Assembly (NCBI RefSeq): GCF_000426225.1
Contig: NZ_AUEY01000007.1
Location: forward strand, 32,625-96,624
DNA from: Desulforegula conservatrix Mb1Pa
GTDB lineage: Bacteria; Desulfobacterota; Desulfobacteria; Desulfobacterales; Desulforegulaceae
Direction of reading: 5' to 3'
Length of the DNA: 64,000 nucleotides
In this document: piece after piece, positions 16,908-26,999 of the stretch
Numbering within the stretch: position 1 is the first letter of the stretch
Layout of the letters: the number at the start of each line of letters is the position of its first letter
Made by a program: the position numbers and the translations under genes
The notes under the pieces: generated by a model
Database searches by the model: none
Seen by the model: only the letters and a program-made list of their open reading frames with translations
What the model was told of the DNA's origin: nothing

Positions 16908-17930
16908 ATGCCGATTAACGATTACCTGAACAGCTTTCTTATAAATAACCCGAAACCTGACCTGACTGCTGGCCAACTCCTTATGTTTGGCTTTGACGGA
17001 ACTAAATTCAACTCGGACATCAGATTCCTGATACAAAAACTAAAAATTGGCGGCGTGATTCTGTTCAAGAGAAACATCGAAAGCCCGGGACAGGTAAAGG
17101 ATTTATGCATGGCAATGCAGGAAGCGGCATTGTCTGCGGAACTTCCTCCGCTCTTCATTGCCGTTGACCAGGAAGGCGGCGCAGTCGCAAGACTTAGAAA
17201 GCCGTCTTTTGATGAATATCCCGGAGCTTCAGGCATAAAATCCCTGAAAGAAGCCGAAGAAATATCAAATGAAATGTCAAAGGTGCTTAATAATCTTGGA
17301 TTTAATATGAATATGGCACCTGTTCTTGATATTGCTTTTGATCCTTCAACAAGCATAATGAAAGACAGAGCGTATTCTGACTCGCCTGAAGGCGCAGCCG
17401 AATTTGGCAGAACCGTCGTAAAAACATTTCAAAAAAATGGAATAATGGCAGTTGGTAAGCACTTCCCAGGAATTGGCAGAACAGTACTTGACTCCCACCT
17501 GACCCTCCCTCTTCTTGATACAGAAAAAGAGATACTGATAAAAAACGATCTTGTACCGTTCAAGGCAGCAATAGATGAAAATGTGTCGGGCATCATGCTT
17601 TCACATATTTTATACAAAAATATTGATTCTGAATGGCCGGCAAGTCTTTCAGTTAAAATTGCGGGTGATCTTCTCAGGTGTGAAATGGGCTACAAGGGCC
17701 TTGCTCTAACAGACGACCTTGATATGAAGGCAATCAATCATGATATAAAAACCTGTATTTCCAGAATTATCATGGCAAATATCGACATGACACTTATTTG
17801 CAGCAGAAACTCAAATCAGGAAAACGCGCTGGACGAGATATTGAGACTTTGCAGGGATAATTCCAATGCATCCGGGAATGCTTTCAAATCAGCAGAGAGG
17901 ATACTCATTGCCAAGGAAAAATTTATTTAA
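16908..17930 (+). CDS. nagZ: NagZ-type beta-N-acetylhexosaminidase (glycoside hydrolase family 3)
   Basis: This 340-residue protein has the length and motifs of NagZ: AVDQEGGAVARL, GKHFPGIG followed by DSHLTLP, the RAYSDSP loop, and TDDLDMKAI with the nucleophile aspartate. It removes N-acetylglucosamine from anhydromuropeptides during cell-wall recycling. There is no signal peptide, in keeping with a cytoplasmic enzyme. The ATG follows the mltG stop after two bases, and AGGA lies about eight bases upstream. Confidence 0.92.
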   Translation: MPINDYLNSFLINNPKPDLTAGQLLMFGFDGTKFNSDIRFLIQKLKIGGVILFKRNIESPGQVKDLCMAMQEAALSAELPPLFIAVDQEGGAVARLRKPSFDEYPGASGIKSLKEAEEISNEMSKVLNNLGFNMNMAPVLDIAFDPSTSIMKDRAYSDSPEGAAEFGRTVVKTFQKNGIMAVGKHFPGIGRTVLDSHLTLPLLDTEKEILIKNDLVPFKAAIDENVSGIMLSHILYKNIDSEWPASLSVKIAGDLLRCEMGYKGLALTDDLDMKAINHDIKTCISRIIMANIDMTLICSRNSNQENALDEILRLCRDNSNASGNAFKSAERILIAKEKFI

Positions 17931-17964
17931 AACCGCCATCTTTGCAAAGATAGCAGAAGGTATG

Positions 17965-18035
17965 ATTTCCGTCAGGCAGGGTCTGTTCCTTTGAAAACAG
18001 GGAACCTAAATATAGAAGCATCTGAAAATACAAGG
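17965..18035. repeat. MITE-family fragment D
   Basis: Segments GGGTCTGTTCCTTTGAAAAC and GAAGCATCTGAAAATACAAG match the inner part of copies C and F. Both ends are missing. Confidence 0.5.
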
Positions 18036-18088
18036 CTATATTTTAGTTAAATGTTGAAATATGTAGAACAAACTGTTTTTAGATCAAT

Positions 18089-18127
18089 GTCGGATTACGA
18101 GCAAAGGACGCTCTAATCCTACCTACG
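18089..18127 (+). repeat. REP-like hairpin, host copy
   Basis: GTCGGATTA and TAATCC flank CGAGCAAAGGACGCTC, giving an imperfect hairpin with inner GAGC/GCTC pairing, followed by ACCTACGA. The same element occurs at 44676-44715, 51317-51353, 51370-51409 and 52976-53012 in the prophage. Confidence 0.75.
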
Positions 18128-18156
18128 AATTGTTTTTTTTATGGCTAATTAACCAT

Positions 18157-18293
18157 TATGGACTTGCAGTCGAAAAATGGCTTTAGCGTCATGCCGGGCT
18201 TGATCCTGCATCTTTGTATTTTCAGGGACTTCTGGATTCCGGCCTGCGGCGGAATGACGAGAATCGGACTTTTTGCGACTTTGTCAACCATTC
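18157..18293. repeat. MITE-family copy E
   Basis: This copy contains CATGCCGGGCTTGATCC, CTTCTGGATTCCGGCCTGCG, GCGGAATGACGAGAATCGG and the right end ACTTTTTGCGACTTTGTCAA. The left end is degenerate (GGACTTGCAGTCGAAAAA). Confidence 0.75.
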
Positions 18294-18392
18294 AAGTTAG
18301 CTTTTTAGAAAAAATGCAGGATCAAACCCGGAGTGACCCTGAATAACTTAGATAAATATCTATATTTTTGATAAAAAGTGTAATCAGGCACT

Positions 18393-21300
18393 TTATTTTT
18401 TCTTTTCCATATATTCACAAATTTCTTTCAGAGTATTTGAAAGAACTCCGGAAACGATGGGTTTTTTAAGGAAAATTCTTGGCCCTTTGAGATTTGCCTC
18501 TTCAGCGTATTTTTTACTGCTGAACCCTGAGCATATAACAACCGGGGTATAAGGACTGATACTAAAAATCTCTTCTGACAGCTTCTCGCCACCAATTTCT
18601 GGCATGGAGAGATCTGTCATTACAATATCAACAGATTCAGGCGATGATTTAAAAAATTCTATTGCATGCAAAGGATTCTGCTGTGCGATTACCGAAAAAC
18701 CCATATTTTTTATCATTTCAGTAAGCATTTCCAAAATAATTGCTTCATCCTCGACAACAAGTACGGTGTATTTTTTTTTAAGTTTATTTTCTTCAGTGAC
18801 ACCGCCGACTTCGCTTAAATGGCCGGTTTCTGAATGCTCCGAAGCTTTTATGATGTCATGATCTGAAGTATCATACTCAGTAAAAAGATTTATTATATTG
18901 GAATTTTTCATTAAAACTGGATGGACAGATTCCTTGACTTCCAGCAAAGGCAAAAAAACCTCAAACAATGCTCCTTCGCCAGGTTCACTTTCAACTCTTA
19001 TTGCTCCGTCAAGGCTCTTGATAATTCCGTGAACCACCGAAAGCCCCATTCCTGTTTTACCCAGTTTCTGCCTCGTTGTGAAAAAAGGATCAAAGATTCT
19101 GTCAATGGTATCAGGAGTCATTCCATGGCCTGTATCAGAAATTGAGATGCGTACATAATCTCCATATTTTGCCATTACGTCATTATTATTATCAAGATAT
19201 ACGTCATCAACAGCAACCTCCAGAATGCCTTTGTTTTCCCCGCTCATGGCATCCATGGCATTTGTGCATATATTTATCACAATCTGGTGAATATGATTCG
19301 GATCAGCACTCACAGACGAATGGGAACTTATTTCAGTCCTGATCTCAATTATGGAAGGAATGGATGATTTAACTAAATTAAGAGCCTCTTTTACAGCAGC
19401 CCCCACTTCCACGGTATGTTTTTCTATTTCTTTTCTTGTACTGAAGGTAAGAATCTGCTTCACAAGACTCTTTGCCCTCTTTGTGGCCTGGATAATTTTT
19501 TCCAGACGATCCGAAAAAGCTGAATCAGGGTCAGTGGTAATCTGGCAGAGTTCTGCATGCCCCATTATTGCCGAAAGAATATTATTGAAGTCATGGGCAA
19601 TTCCGCCTGCAAGTGTACCTATGGCCTCCATTTTGTAAGCCTGCCTGAGAGCTTTTTCAAGCATGATTCTCTCTGTTTCATCAAACAGATATCCCCTCAT
19701 CTGGACAAACACACCATCATCATCAAAAACACCTATAATATTGCCTATGAGGTATACCGGATCTCCATTTTTCTTCCTCATGGTCCATTTGATGCCTTTA
19801 AGCTTCTTTTCTTTTTTTAATATTTCGAGAAGCTGGGTTCTGGACTCACTCAGTATATATAACTCATTTGCATCAATATTCATAATTTCTGAAACAGAGT
19901 CATAACCGAATATGTTTGCAAACGCGATGTTGCATTCTATGATTCTGCCTTTTGGATCTGAAATAAAATCTCCGGTCAGATCCTGTTCAAAAAACTCCCT
20001 GTATACGGCCTCATTTTTTCTGATCATTTCTTCTGTTGCCTTTAAAATGCTTATATCAACAAAAGATATTATTAGCACCTCGCCGTCCCTGCGCTTTAAA
20101 GGCGTAATGCTCTTCAGGACATGAAGACTTACGCCAGTATTTTTAAATATCAGACCCTCACATGTATAAACGCCTCTGCTTTTGGCGGCTGCTGAAGCAG
20201 AATGACCTCCGGAAACGTCGGATATTATTTCACTATACTTCCTTCCGATTATTTCCTCCTTTGAATATCCAGTCATCTCCATCCCTGCCTGGTTTATATT
20301 AAGGACTCTATGATCTGCCATATCTGCTGAAATCACTCCGCAGTCAATGGCGTCCAATAACCTGGCAAGATAGGCCTCGCTTTCCATCAAGGCATCTCTG
20401 TCTTTCATATGATCGAGATAGTATTTTTCAAGTGATTCGAGCATTTCGTTAAGCGAAGTTGAAAGCAAACCAAATTCTTTGCCTTTGGCAATTTCAAGCC
20501 TCGAACTGAAATCTCCTTTTGAAGCAATATTTCTTGCACTTCTGCTCAGATTGAAAAGAGGAGAAAGGACTGACTTGTCTATGAAAAAAAGCAAAAAAGC
20601 CAAAAGAATAAATGATGAAAAAAGAACTATAACAAAATATATTACAGCCTCTCCAAGTACTTTTGTGGCAAATTCCCTTGGTATTGAAATGGATAAAGCA
20701 AAAGAATCAAGGCCGTTTGAGTCTTTTTGAAAAATATATGCCTGGCTGTTCCCTGTGTTTTTTATGGAAATGAATGCGGTCTGAAATTCATCGTCTGTTT
20801 TATGCTCGACAAATTTCAGATTATCTTTGAGTTCAGGCTTTCCCGGAAGGACTGATATGTTAAGCCCAAGATTTTTTTCAAATTCTTCTAACACTTCATT
20901 TGAGAAAATCCTGCCAAAAATAAGAGTTCCTTTTATCGGTCCAGTATAATTGCTCGTTCTTATAGGCCTTGAAATCAAAAGCACAGGCATTTCCGAATAC
21001 AGAAAAAAAGATTCTGACTTACTATCAAGCTTGTTATGTTTTAGAAGTTTTTTTTCTTTTAAAATTCTTTCTAAAAGATCATCTGGGAATGGAGCCGAGG
21101 CTTGTGTTAAAGGGTTTAAAAAATTCACATGAACGACTTCTGACTTATTGTTTAAAAAGACAATAACATTTGTTTTAATATTACTGATGGTTTTATCGTT
21201 AAGGTTTTCATCAATAAACTCCTGGTTCTTATCCTCTATAAAAACGTAAGTATCATCCCAGGCAGACCAGTCATTGCACAAAGAACTGAGGTTTGTTTTT

Positions 21301-21533
21301 AAAATATTTATTTCATGATTTACTCTTTTTATGTTCATGTCGGCATTTTCAAGCTCAAAGCTTTTTATGCTTCTGAAGGTCATGCTGTAAAAAGAGAGGA
21401 CCAATATGGCCATTATCACAACAGATAAAATGCAGAGAGACAAGAGTACTTTTGTTCTTATGCTTAGTTGTTCGGTCATGAGGCCACGCTTGATTGAAAA
21501 ATGATTAAGATAAAAGGTGATCAATAAAAACAT
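18393..21533 (-). CDS. Hybrid sensor histidine kinase (CHASE4-HAMP-PAS-PAS-HK-REC)
   Basis: This 1046-residue membrane kinase has a transmembrane helix at about 27-50, a periplasmic CHASE4-like domain (about 55-285, with WSAWDDTYVF) and a second helix at about 296-318. HAMP follows at about 320-372, then two PAS domains (about 385-500 and 505-625), HisKA with His647 in GGIAHDFNN, HATPase (about 735-860, with DTGHGM and GKTGMGLSV) and a C-terminal receiver domain with Asp974 in VMTDLSMPEI. The receiver probably relays phosphate to another protein. Met19 (ATG at 21479) is the likelier start because the hydrophobic signal-anchor follows it directly; the upstream ATG lacks a ribosome-binding site. 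Confidence 0.9.
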   Translation of the reverse strand: MFLLITFYLNHFSIKRGLMTEQLSIRTKVLLSLCILSVVIMAILVLSFYSMTFRSIKSFELENADMNIKRVNHEINILKTNLSSLCNDWSAWDDTYVFIEDKNQEFIDENLNDKTISNIKTNVIVFLNNKSEVVHVNFLNPLTQASAPFPDDLLERILKEKKLLKHNKLDSKSESFFLYSEMPVLLISRPIRTSNYTGPIKGTLIFGRIFSNEVLEEFEKNLGLNISVLPGKPELKDNLKFVEHKTDDEFQTAFISIKNTGNSQAYIFQKDSNGLDSFALSISIPREFATKVLGEAVIYFVIVLFSSFILLAFLLFFIDKSVLSPLFNLSRSARNIASKGDFSSRLEIAKGKEFGLLSTSLNEMLESLEKYYLDHMKDRDALMESEAYLARLLDAIDCGVISADMADHRVLNINQAGMEMTGYSKEEIIGRKYSEIISDVSGGHSASAAAKSRGVYTCEGLIFKNTGVSLHVLKSITPLKRRDGEVLIISFVDISILKATEEMIRKNEAVYREFFEQDLTGDFISDPKGRIIECNIAFANIFGYDSVSEIMNIDANELYILSESRTQLLEILKKEKKLKGIKWTMRKKNGDPVYLIGNIIGVFDDDGVFVQMRGYLFDETERIMLEKALRQAYKMEAIGTLAGGIAHDFNNILSAIMGHAELCQITTDPDSAFSDRLEKIIQATKRAKSLVKQILTFSTRKEIEKHTVEVGAAVKEALNLVKSSIPSIIEIRTEISSHSSVSADPNHIHQIVINICTNAMDAMSGENKGILEVAVDDVYLDNNNDVMAKYGDYVRISISDTGHGMTPDTIDRIFDPFFTTRQKLGKTGMGLSVVHGIIKSLDGAIRVESEPGEGALFEVFLPLLEVKESVHPVLMKNSNIINLFTEYDTSDHDIIKASEHSETGHLSEVGGVTEENKLKKKYTVLVVEDEAIILEMLTEMIKNMGFSVIAQQNPLHAIEFFKSSPESVDIVMTDLSMPEIGGEKLSEEIFSISPYTPVVICSGFSSKKYAEEANLKGPRIFLKKPIVSGVLSNTLKEICEYMEKKK

Positions 21534-21650
21534 GTATTATTATAACTTAAAATAATACATGTTTAATTTAGCATATTACATACGGACAGGCCACTTATTA
21601 CTATTAATATTCCGGGGAACAAGAGCTTGATTATGGAATCAGTCTGGCAG

Positions 21651-23615
21651 TTATTTTTTTCTTCCAGCAACGAATTTTCTAACCATTGTCGTAAATTCAG
21701 AAATATTTTCTTTATTTGACGTGACATTTGCGTATTTTAGAAAAATATATTTATTAATTATTGGCTCAGCGGTATTTTTCAAATCAGGCCTCTCAATACG
21801 AATCCTTTCTAAAAACTCGAATGGGCCTTCATTATTGTATTTATTTAATCCGATCCTTCCCATTTTGTGGCAAAATTCAATCCATGCCCAGGCTATGGGG
21901 TCTTTTTTTTTCAATGGATCGCGAAACCTGATTTTCCATGATACAAGAAAAATGGCAATTCCTGAAAACAGCATAATAAAAATTATATAGAGTGCGCCGC
22001 TGACTCTGGTTGAATTTATACCAATGGATTCGAAGAAACTCTTCTGCTTATTGTATGTATATCCTATGACAAAACTGTTCCATCCATGATTGATATAGTC
22101 CAATATATTTGCGGTTTTTTTCCATAAGGTACCTATAAATCTGTTTTCAGGCAGAGTCATCAACACCGGCATTTCATCAACAGGAACCGCAGAAGATAAT
22201 CCTCTTGTAAATATGTCAGGAGCAACCACGGATGTAGGATCAATTATTGTCCAGCCTTTGTTTTCGAGAAAAACCTCTACCCAGGCATGAGCCTTATCCT
22301 GCGTGACTGTTATATGACCGCCAACAGGATTAAGATTACCTCCAAGATAACCGCCAACAACCCTGGCCGGAATTCCTGATGCTCGCATAAGAAAAGTAAA
22401 CGCAGACGCGTAATGCTCACAATATCCCTTTTTTGTTGAAAACAGGAACTCATCAACTGAATCGGCAGTAAGGAGTTTTGGAGGCCTAAGTGAATATGAA
22501 AAACCGCCATTCCTTAAAAAATCAAGCGCGGCACCTATAATTCGAGTCTGGGAAGAAAATTCGCTTTTCCATCTACTCCCCAGTTTTAAAGACAGATAAT
22601 TGCCCGATTTCGGTAGGGCCCAAAATTCCTCGCCAGGACTTATCAAGGCCAGCTCATTGCAAGATTCTTCTGAAAGAACTGTGTATTTTAGCCTTTCAGT
22701 TATAATACTTTTTGACTTAAGAGTTCCGTCAGTCTGGATTTCTGATCCTTGGGGCGCTTTTACAGGGCATCCTGAGACAAACATATAACGGCTGTTACTC
22801 GGTTCAAGAGTAATTACATATTCATATTGAGCCTCGCTTTTTGAAGAATATTCAGGAAAAGCATACGCCATTGATTTTTTCCAGGCCCGTCCGTCAAAAT
22901 TTCCAAAAACCAGCCCTTTCCAGTAGAGCTTGTTAACAGGAGGTTTTTTGTCTTTAAAATCGACCCTGAATGCTAATTCTCCTGTTAAAGCCAGATCGCT
23001 CAAGGCTCCGGGCACAAGCGTATCTGAAAAACCAGCCTTACCTGAGTTGATTCTGAATCCTTTCCACAATGTTCCCTGTATTCTAGGGAAAAAAACAAAC
23101 ATGATGATCATCAATGGGAGAGCACGTATCAAAAGAGCCCCTGATATCCTGATGCATCTGCCAGGCTCAAGGGACTTCTGTGTATAAAAAACAAGGACGG
23201 AGGTTGTTATAAATACGGAAATAAACATGTAAAAGGTCATCATTACTGAGCTGGAAAACAGCAGATTTGATATTATAATAAAATATATAATAAATACGGT
23301 TATGATCAGATCCCGCCGGTTTTTTATTTCAAGGAGCTTAAGACTTGTCATTACACATATGAGACCAACTCCTGCATCCTGACCAAGAACAGTTCTGTAT
23401 TCAGAGAGTATTCCTGCGATGCCTGCCAGCGTAAGAAGAACCAAAATCCATTTTTTCGCCTGGTATGACACCCGGATGGAATGCCCGGTAAAGGAATATC
23501 CCCAGAAAAAGATGCACCAGACCATTATCCACCAAGGCAGCCTTTGGAAATGAGGAATGGTGGCAATGATAATGGAAATTGTAAGGGGTTTTAAATCCAG
23601 GGCATCATTATTCAT
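21651..23615 (-). CDS. TgpA-like transglutaminase with DUF3488 membrane region
   Basis: The first 185 residues of this 654-residue protein are multi-spanning membrane sequence of the DUF3488 type. A periplasmic transglutaminase-like domain follows, with Cys399 (KKGYCEHYASAF), His443 (DKAHAWVEVF) and Asp459 (WTIIDPTS). One more membrane helix lies at about 540-562, and a short cytoplasmic DUF4129-like tail ends the protein. Homologues such as Pseudomonas TgpA usually sit beside a MoxR ATPase and a DUF58 protein, but neither is next to this gene. The substrate is unknown. Confidence 0.9.
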   Translation of the reverse strand: MNNDALDLKPLTISIIIATIPHFQRLPWWIMVWCIFFWGYSFTGHSIRVSYQAKKWILVLLTLAGIAGILSEYRTVLGQDAGVGLICVMTSLKLLEIKNRRDLIITVFIIYFIIISNLLFSSSVMMTFYMFISVFITTSVLVFYTQKSLEPGRCIRISGALLIRALPLMIIMFVFFPRIQGTLWKGFRINSGKAGFSDTLVPGALSDLALTGELAFRVDFKDKKPPVNKLYWKGLVFGNFDGRAWKKSMAYAFPEYSSKSEAQYEYVITLEPSNSRYMFVSGCPVKAPQGSEIQTDGTLKSKSIITERLKYTVLSEESCNELALISPGEEFWALPKSGNYLSLKLGSRWKSEFSSQTRIIGAALDFLRNGGFSYSLRPPKLLTADSVDEFLFSTKKGYCEHYASAFTFLMRASGIPARVVGGYLGGNLNPVGGHITVTQDKAHAWVEVFLENKGWTIIDPTSVVAPDIFTRGLSSAVPVDEMPVLMTLPENRFIGTLWKKTANILDYINHGWNSFVIGYTYNKQKSFFESIGINSTRVSGALYIIFIMLFSGIAIFLVSWKIRFRDPLKKKDPIAWAWIEFCHKMGRIGLNKYNNEGPFEFLERIRIERPDLKNTAEPIINKYIFLKYANVTSNKENISEFTTMVRKFVAGRKK

Positions 23616-24071
23616 GAGGATTCCAGTATGGAACGGGTTAACTCAAAAACTTCAGCCGCTTTTTGAGCGTTGCTTATGCTTAAGCATGTGTTCGGAGGTA
23701 AAACTGATAACCAAAATTCAGCAAATATTGGTGACTTATGTGAATTATACTATTATTCTAAAAGGATATTTAAAGGTTTTGCAAATTTTTTTTCAAAAAG
23801 AAGTATAACAAGTTCACAAAAAGTTCTGTTTCCGACATTCCGGCTGGGCCTGTCCCGGTGAAAACCAGGGGCCTGAATCCAGAAACATCTGAAAATACAA
23901 AGATGCAGGATCAAGTACGGCATGACGAGGAAGCCCTTTTTCTGACTTTTGGGTAGACCATCAAGAAGAACATGCTAAAAATCATTCTATTGTTTGTTGA
24001 CATGGCTTGTCCTTTTTGAGAATGTCCAATCATCCTGATTGATAATTATAACCCCAAATGTGAGTGATGCC
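23616..24071. other. Divergent intergenic region with MITE copy F
   Basis: These 456 bases separate the leftward transglutaminase from the rightward Cache/PAS protein. A MITE copy occupies 23829-23968. No gene is supported. Confidence 0.45.
23829..23968. repeat. MITE-family copy F
   Basis: This copy has GGGCCTGTCCCGGTGAAAAC, GGCCTGAATCCAGAAACATC and GAAAATACAAAGATGCAGG. The right end CTTTTGGGTAGACCATCAAG resembles the GATGG end of copy H. Confidence 0.7.
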
Positions 24072-26999
24072 ATGGCTGAACACATTGAAAATGTGCGCTG
24101 GCAGTCTTTTGTGGTGCGCATAATTCTGCCCACCATATTGACTATTGTCCTGTTTATATTAGCAATTTACCTTTTCATAGTTCCGACTATAGAACGTAAT
24201 AGTATGGACCGCAAAAGGGAAATGATCCAGGAATTAACAACATCAGCCTGGAACATTCTTGCAAATTTTGAACATGAAGAAAAAAAGGGCCTTTTCACGA
24301 GGGAAGAAGCCCAGCAGCAAGCAATGGAACAGATAAAAAATCTTCATTATGGCCATCAGATGAAAGACTACTTCTGGATTAACGACATGACTCCGCGCAT
24401 GGTCATTCATCCTTACAGAAATGAGTTGAACGGAAAAGATCTCACAGATTACACAGACCCTGAAGGGAAGCATGTATTCATAATAATGCGTGACCTTGTC
24501 CGCCAGAACGGCTCAGGTTTTGTACAGTATATGTGGCAGTGGAAAGATGATGAAACACGTGTCGCGCCCAAATTATCATATGTAAAAGGATTTGAGCCCT
24601 GGGGATGGATCATCGGGACAGGCATATACATTGACGATATAAAACATGAAATATCTGTGATTACAAAAAATGTAATCCATATATCGCTTATAATCATGGC
24701 CATAATGTCACTTCTTCTGACTTCCATAATCATTCAGCATTTTAAAACAGAAAAAAGAAGAAGCGTAGCAGAAAAAGCTTTAAGGGCGTCTGAAGAAAAA
24801 TACCGTACGCTTGTTGAATCAGCGTCCGAAGGTATGCTCATGGCAATGGATGGGAAATATATCTATTCAAACCAGACCATTGCAAAACTGCTCGGATATA
24901 ATCAGGCTGAATTCGGCAATCTGCGAATAGATGAAATTTTTGCAAATAATCCAAGGCATCCCGGATATCAGATTGTCAGGGATTTCATTGATGGAAAGAA
25001 AACATCGGAGCGCACCGAAGCCCAGCTCGTTACAAAATCAGGAGAAATCAAGGATGTAATTATCTCCACTTCAGACATTTTCATTGATGGCAAAGATGGC
25101 TTCATAGCAGTTGTGACAGACATCACAACAAGAAAAATGGCTGAAAAGGCACTCGGCGCAAGCGAGGAAAAATTCAGAACCATTACCAACAATCTCAATG
25201 TCGGTGTTTTCAGACTTTCAACCGGAGACAAGGCTCGTTTTGTTGAAGCCAACCCGGCCATGATAAGAATATTCGGTTTCCCGGACAAGGACACGCTTCT
25301 TAATCAGACCGTTTCGGAGCTTTACGTATCCGATGACGACATGAAGAGGATTGCCGTCAAATCCGCAGGAGGAACTCTTGACAGGGAAATTGTGAATTTC
25401 AAAAGATATGACGGCACTGTTTTCTCAGCTGCAATATGGGCAACTGCCGGCAAGAAAAAAGATGGAAGAATCATATATTTTGACGGTATCATTGATGATG
25501 TTACGGAGGTCATGGACAGAGAAAGACAAAGAGACAGGCAGTTCAGTGAAATGCAGACTGCCCTGCTCTTCCTCAATCAACCCATTGAAACACTGCCACT
25601 TGAAAAAACGATTGAGTGTTCAATTGATACTTCAGTCATAGATGCGGCAAAAATAATGAACCGCGACAATACTGACGTACTTCTAGTTAAAGATTCAACA
25701 AACAAGTCAGTCGGCGTTATTACGGATGGAGACATGAGGCGCAATATTGTGGGGAACTCCGATATGCTGAATGTCCCTGTAAGCAGAATAATGTCTTCTC
25801 CTGTTGTCACAGTTCCTTCATACAGCTGCATATTCGAAGCCGGTATGATGATGGGACAGAATGGAATCTCCCATGTTTTTGTGACTGACAGAGACGGCAG
25901 GATAGAAGGGGTTTTAAGCAGTGACAGCATTGTACCTCTTCAGAAATATTCTCCGGCAGTTCTCCTCAAAGCAATCCAGAACGCCACAACATGGCAGGAA
26001 ATGGTGGCCCAGAAAAGCGCCCTTCCATACATAATCACAAACCTCATAAATATCGGCGCAAAACCCCAGCACATAAACCACATAAACACCGTGGTCGCAG
26101 ACACGTTGATGAACAAGCTTATTGAATTCGCGATAGAAGAACTCGGCCCTCCTCCTGTAAAATTCGCTTTTCTTGTATTCGGAAGTGTCGCCCGTAAAGA
26201 GCAGACCATTAAAACAGATCAGGATAATGCCATTGTGTATGAAGACGTCCCGCATGAGGATGCACACAGTGTACAGAGCTATTTCATGACATTTGGCGAA
26301 AAGGTTTGCGGATGGCTTGACGCAGCCGGTTATTATTTCTGTGACGGAGATGTAATGGCCAAAAATGCGAAATGGTGCCAGCCTATTTCTGTGTGGAAAA
26401 AGTATTTTACATCCTGGGTCACAACAGGAACTGCAGAAGATCTTCTTCAGACAAAAATCATGTTTGATTTCAGATGCACCTATGGCGAGTATGAATATGC
26501 GAGCCAGCTAAGAAATCATCTCCATGAAATATTGGCTAAAACCCCAAGGTTTTTCCAGCTTCTTGCTCGTAACGTCCTTCTAATAAGTCCGCCCCTCGGC
26601 TTTTTCGGAAATTTTGTAACAGTTCCGGTGGGTGACTCAGGAAAAGGGTTTGACATAAAAAGCTCAATGATTCCGATTGTTGACTACGCCCGTATTTACG
26701 CTCTCCAGCATAAAATGGAAGAGACAAATACCCTGGATAGACTCAATGAGCTTTACAGGCGGAATCTGATGTCTAAACAGAATTACCATGAAATGATCCA
26801 GGCTTATACATATCTGATGCAGATACGCCTCAGAACCCAGTCAGAAGCAATTTCAGAAGGAAATACCCCGGGAAATTACATAAGGCCGCATGACCTTTCT
26901 TTTATTGAACAGAGACTTTTAAAGGAAATTTTCTCCCAGACCAAAAACTTTCAGGTCCGCCTGAGTTATGACTTCACGGGACAGATGGAAGGCATTTAA
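24072..26999 (+). CDS. Multi-sensor protein: Cache-PAS-PAS-CBS-CBS-DUF294 nucleotidyltransferase
   Basis: This protein has about 975 residues from ATG 24072; an upstream TTG at 24039 is less likely. In order it has a membrane helix, an extracytoplasmic single-Cache domain (with YFWINDMTPRMVIHPY), a second helix, two PAS domains (about 245-370 and 375-500), a CBS pair (about 530-650, with VITDGDMRRNI), a DUF294 nucleotidyltransferase-like domain (FGSVARKEQTIKTDQDNAI) and a DUF294 C-terminal helical domain. The GS and DxD residues of the transferase core are present, so adenylyl or uridylyl transfer is possible. There is no kinase, GGDEF or methyl-accepting domain. The next gene overlaps its stop by one base. 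Confidence 0.88.
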   Translation: MAEHIENVRWQSFVVRIILPTILTIVLFILAIYLFIVPTIERNSMDRKREMIQELTTSAWNILANFEHEEKKGLFTREEAQQQAMEQIKNLHYGHQMKDYFWINDMTPRMVIHPYRNELNGKDLTDYTDPEGKHVFIIMRDLVRQNGSGFVQYMWQWKDDETRVAPKLSYVKGFEPWGWIIGTGIYIDDIKHEISVITKNVIHISLIIMAIMSLLLTSIIIQHFKTEKRRSVAEKALRASEEKYRTLVESASEGMLMAMDGKYIYSNQTIAKLLGYNQAEFGNLRIDEIFANNPRHPGYQIVRDFIDGKKTSERTEAQLVTKSGEIKDVIISTSDIFIDGKDGFIAVVTDITTRKMAEKALGASEEKFRTITNNLNVGVFRLSTGDKARFVEANPAMIRIFGFPDKDTLLNQTVSELYVSDDDMKRIAVKSAGGTLDREIVNFKRYDGTVFSAAIWATAGKKKDGRIIYFDGIIDDVTEVMDRERQRDRQFSEMQTALLFLNQPIETLPLEKTIECSIDTSVIDAAKIMNRDNTDVLLVKDSTNKSVGVITDGDMRRNIVGNSDMLNVPVSRIMSSPVVTVPSYSCIFEAGMMMGQNGISHVFVTDRDGRIEGVLSSDSIVPLQKYSPAVLLKAIQNATTWQEMVAQKSALPYIITNLINIGAKPQHINHINTVVADTLMNKLIEFAIEELGPPPVKFAFLVFGSVARKEQTIKTDQDNAIVYEDVPHEDAHSVQSYFMTFGEKVCGWLDAAGYYFCDGDVMAKNAKWCQPISVWKKYFTSWVTTGTAEDLLQTKIMFDFRCTYGEYEYASQLRNHLHEILAKTPRFFQLLARNVLLISPPLGFFGNFVTVPVGDSGKGFDIKSSMIPIVDYARIYALQHKMEETNTLDRLNELYRRNLMSKQNYHEMIQAYTYLMQIRLRTQSEAISEGNTPGNYIRPHDLSFIEQRLLKEIFSQTKNFQVRLSYDFTGQMEGI

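Larger units (their letters stand above)
17931..18392. other. Convergent intergenic region packed with repeats
   Basis: These 462 bases lie between the convergent nagZ and sensor kinase genes. They contain three repeats: a MITE fragment (17965-18035), a REP-like hairpin (18089-18127) and a MITE copy (18157-18293). No gene or clean terminator is evident. Confidence 0.5.
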
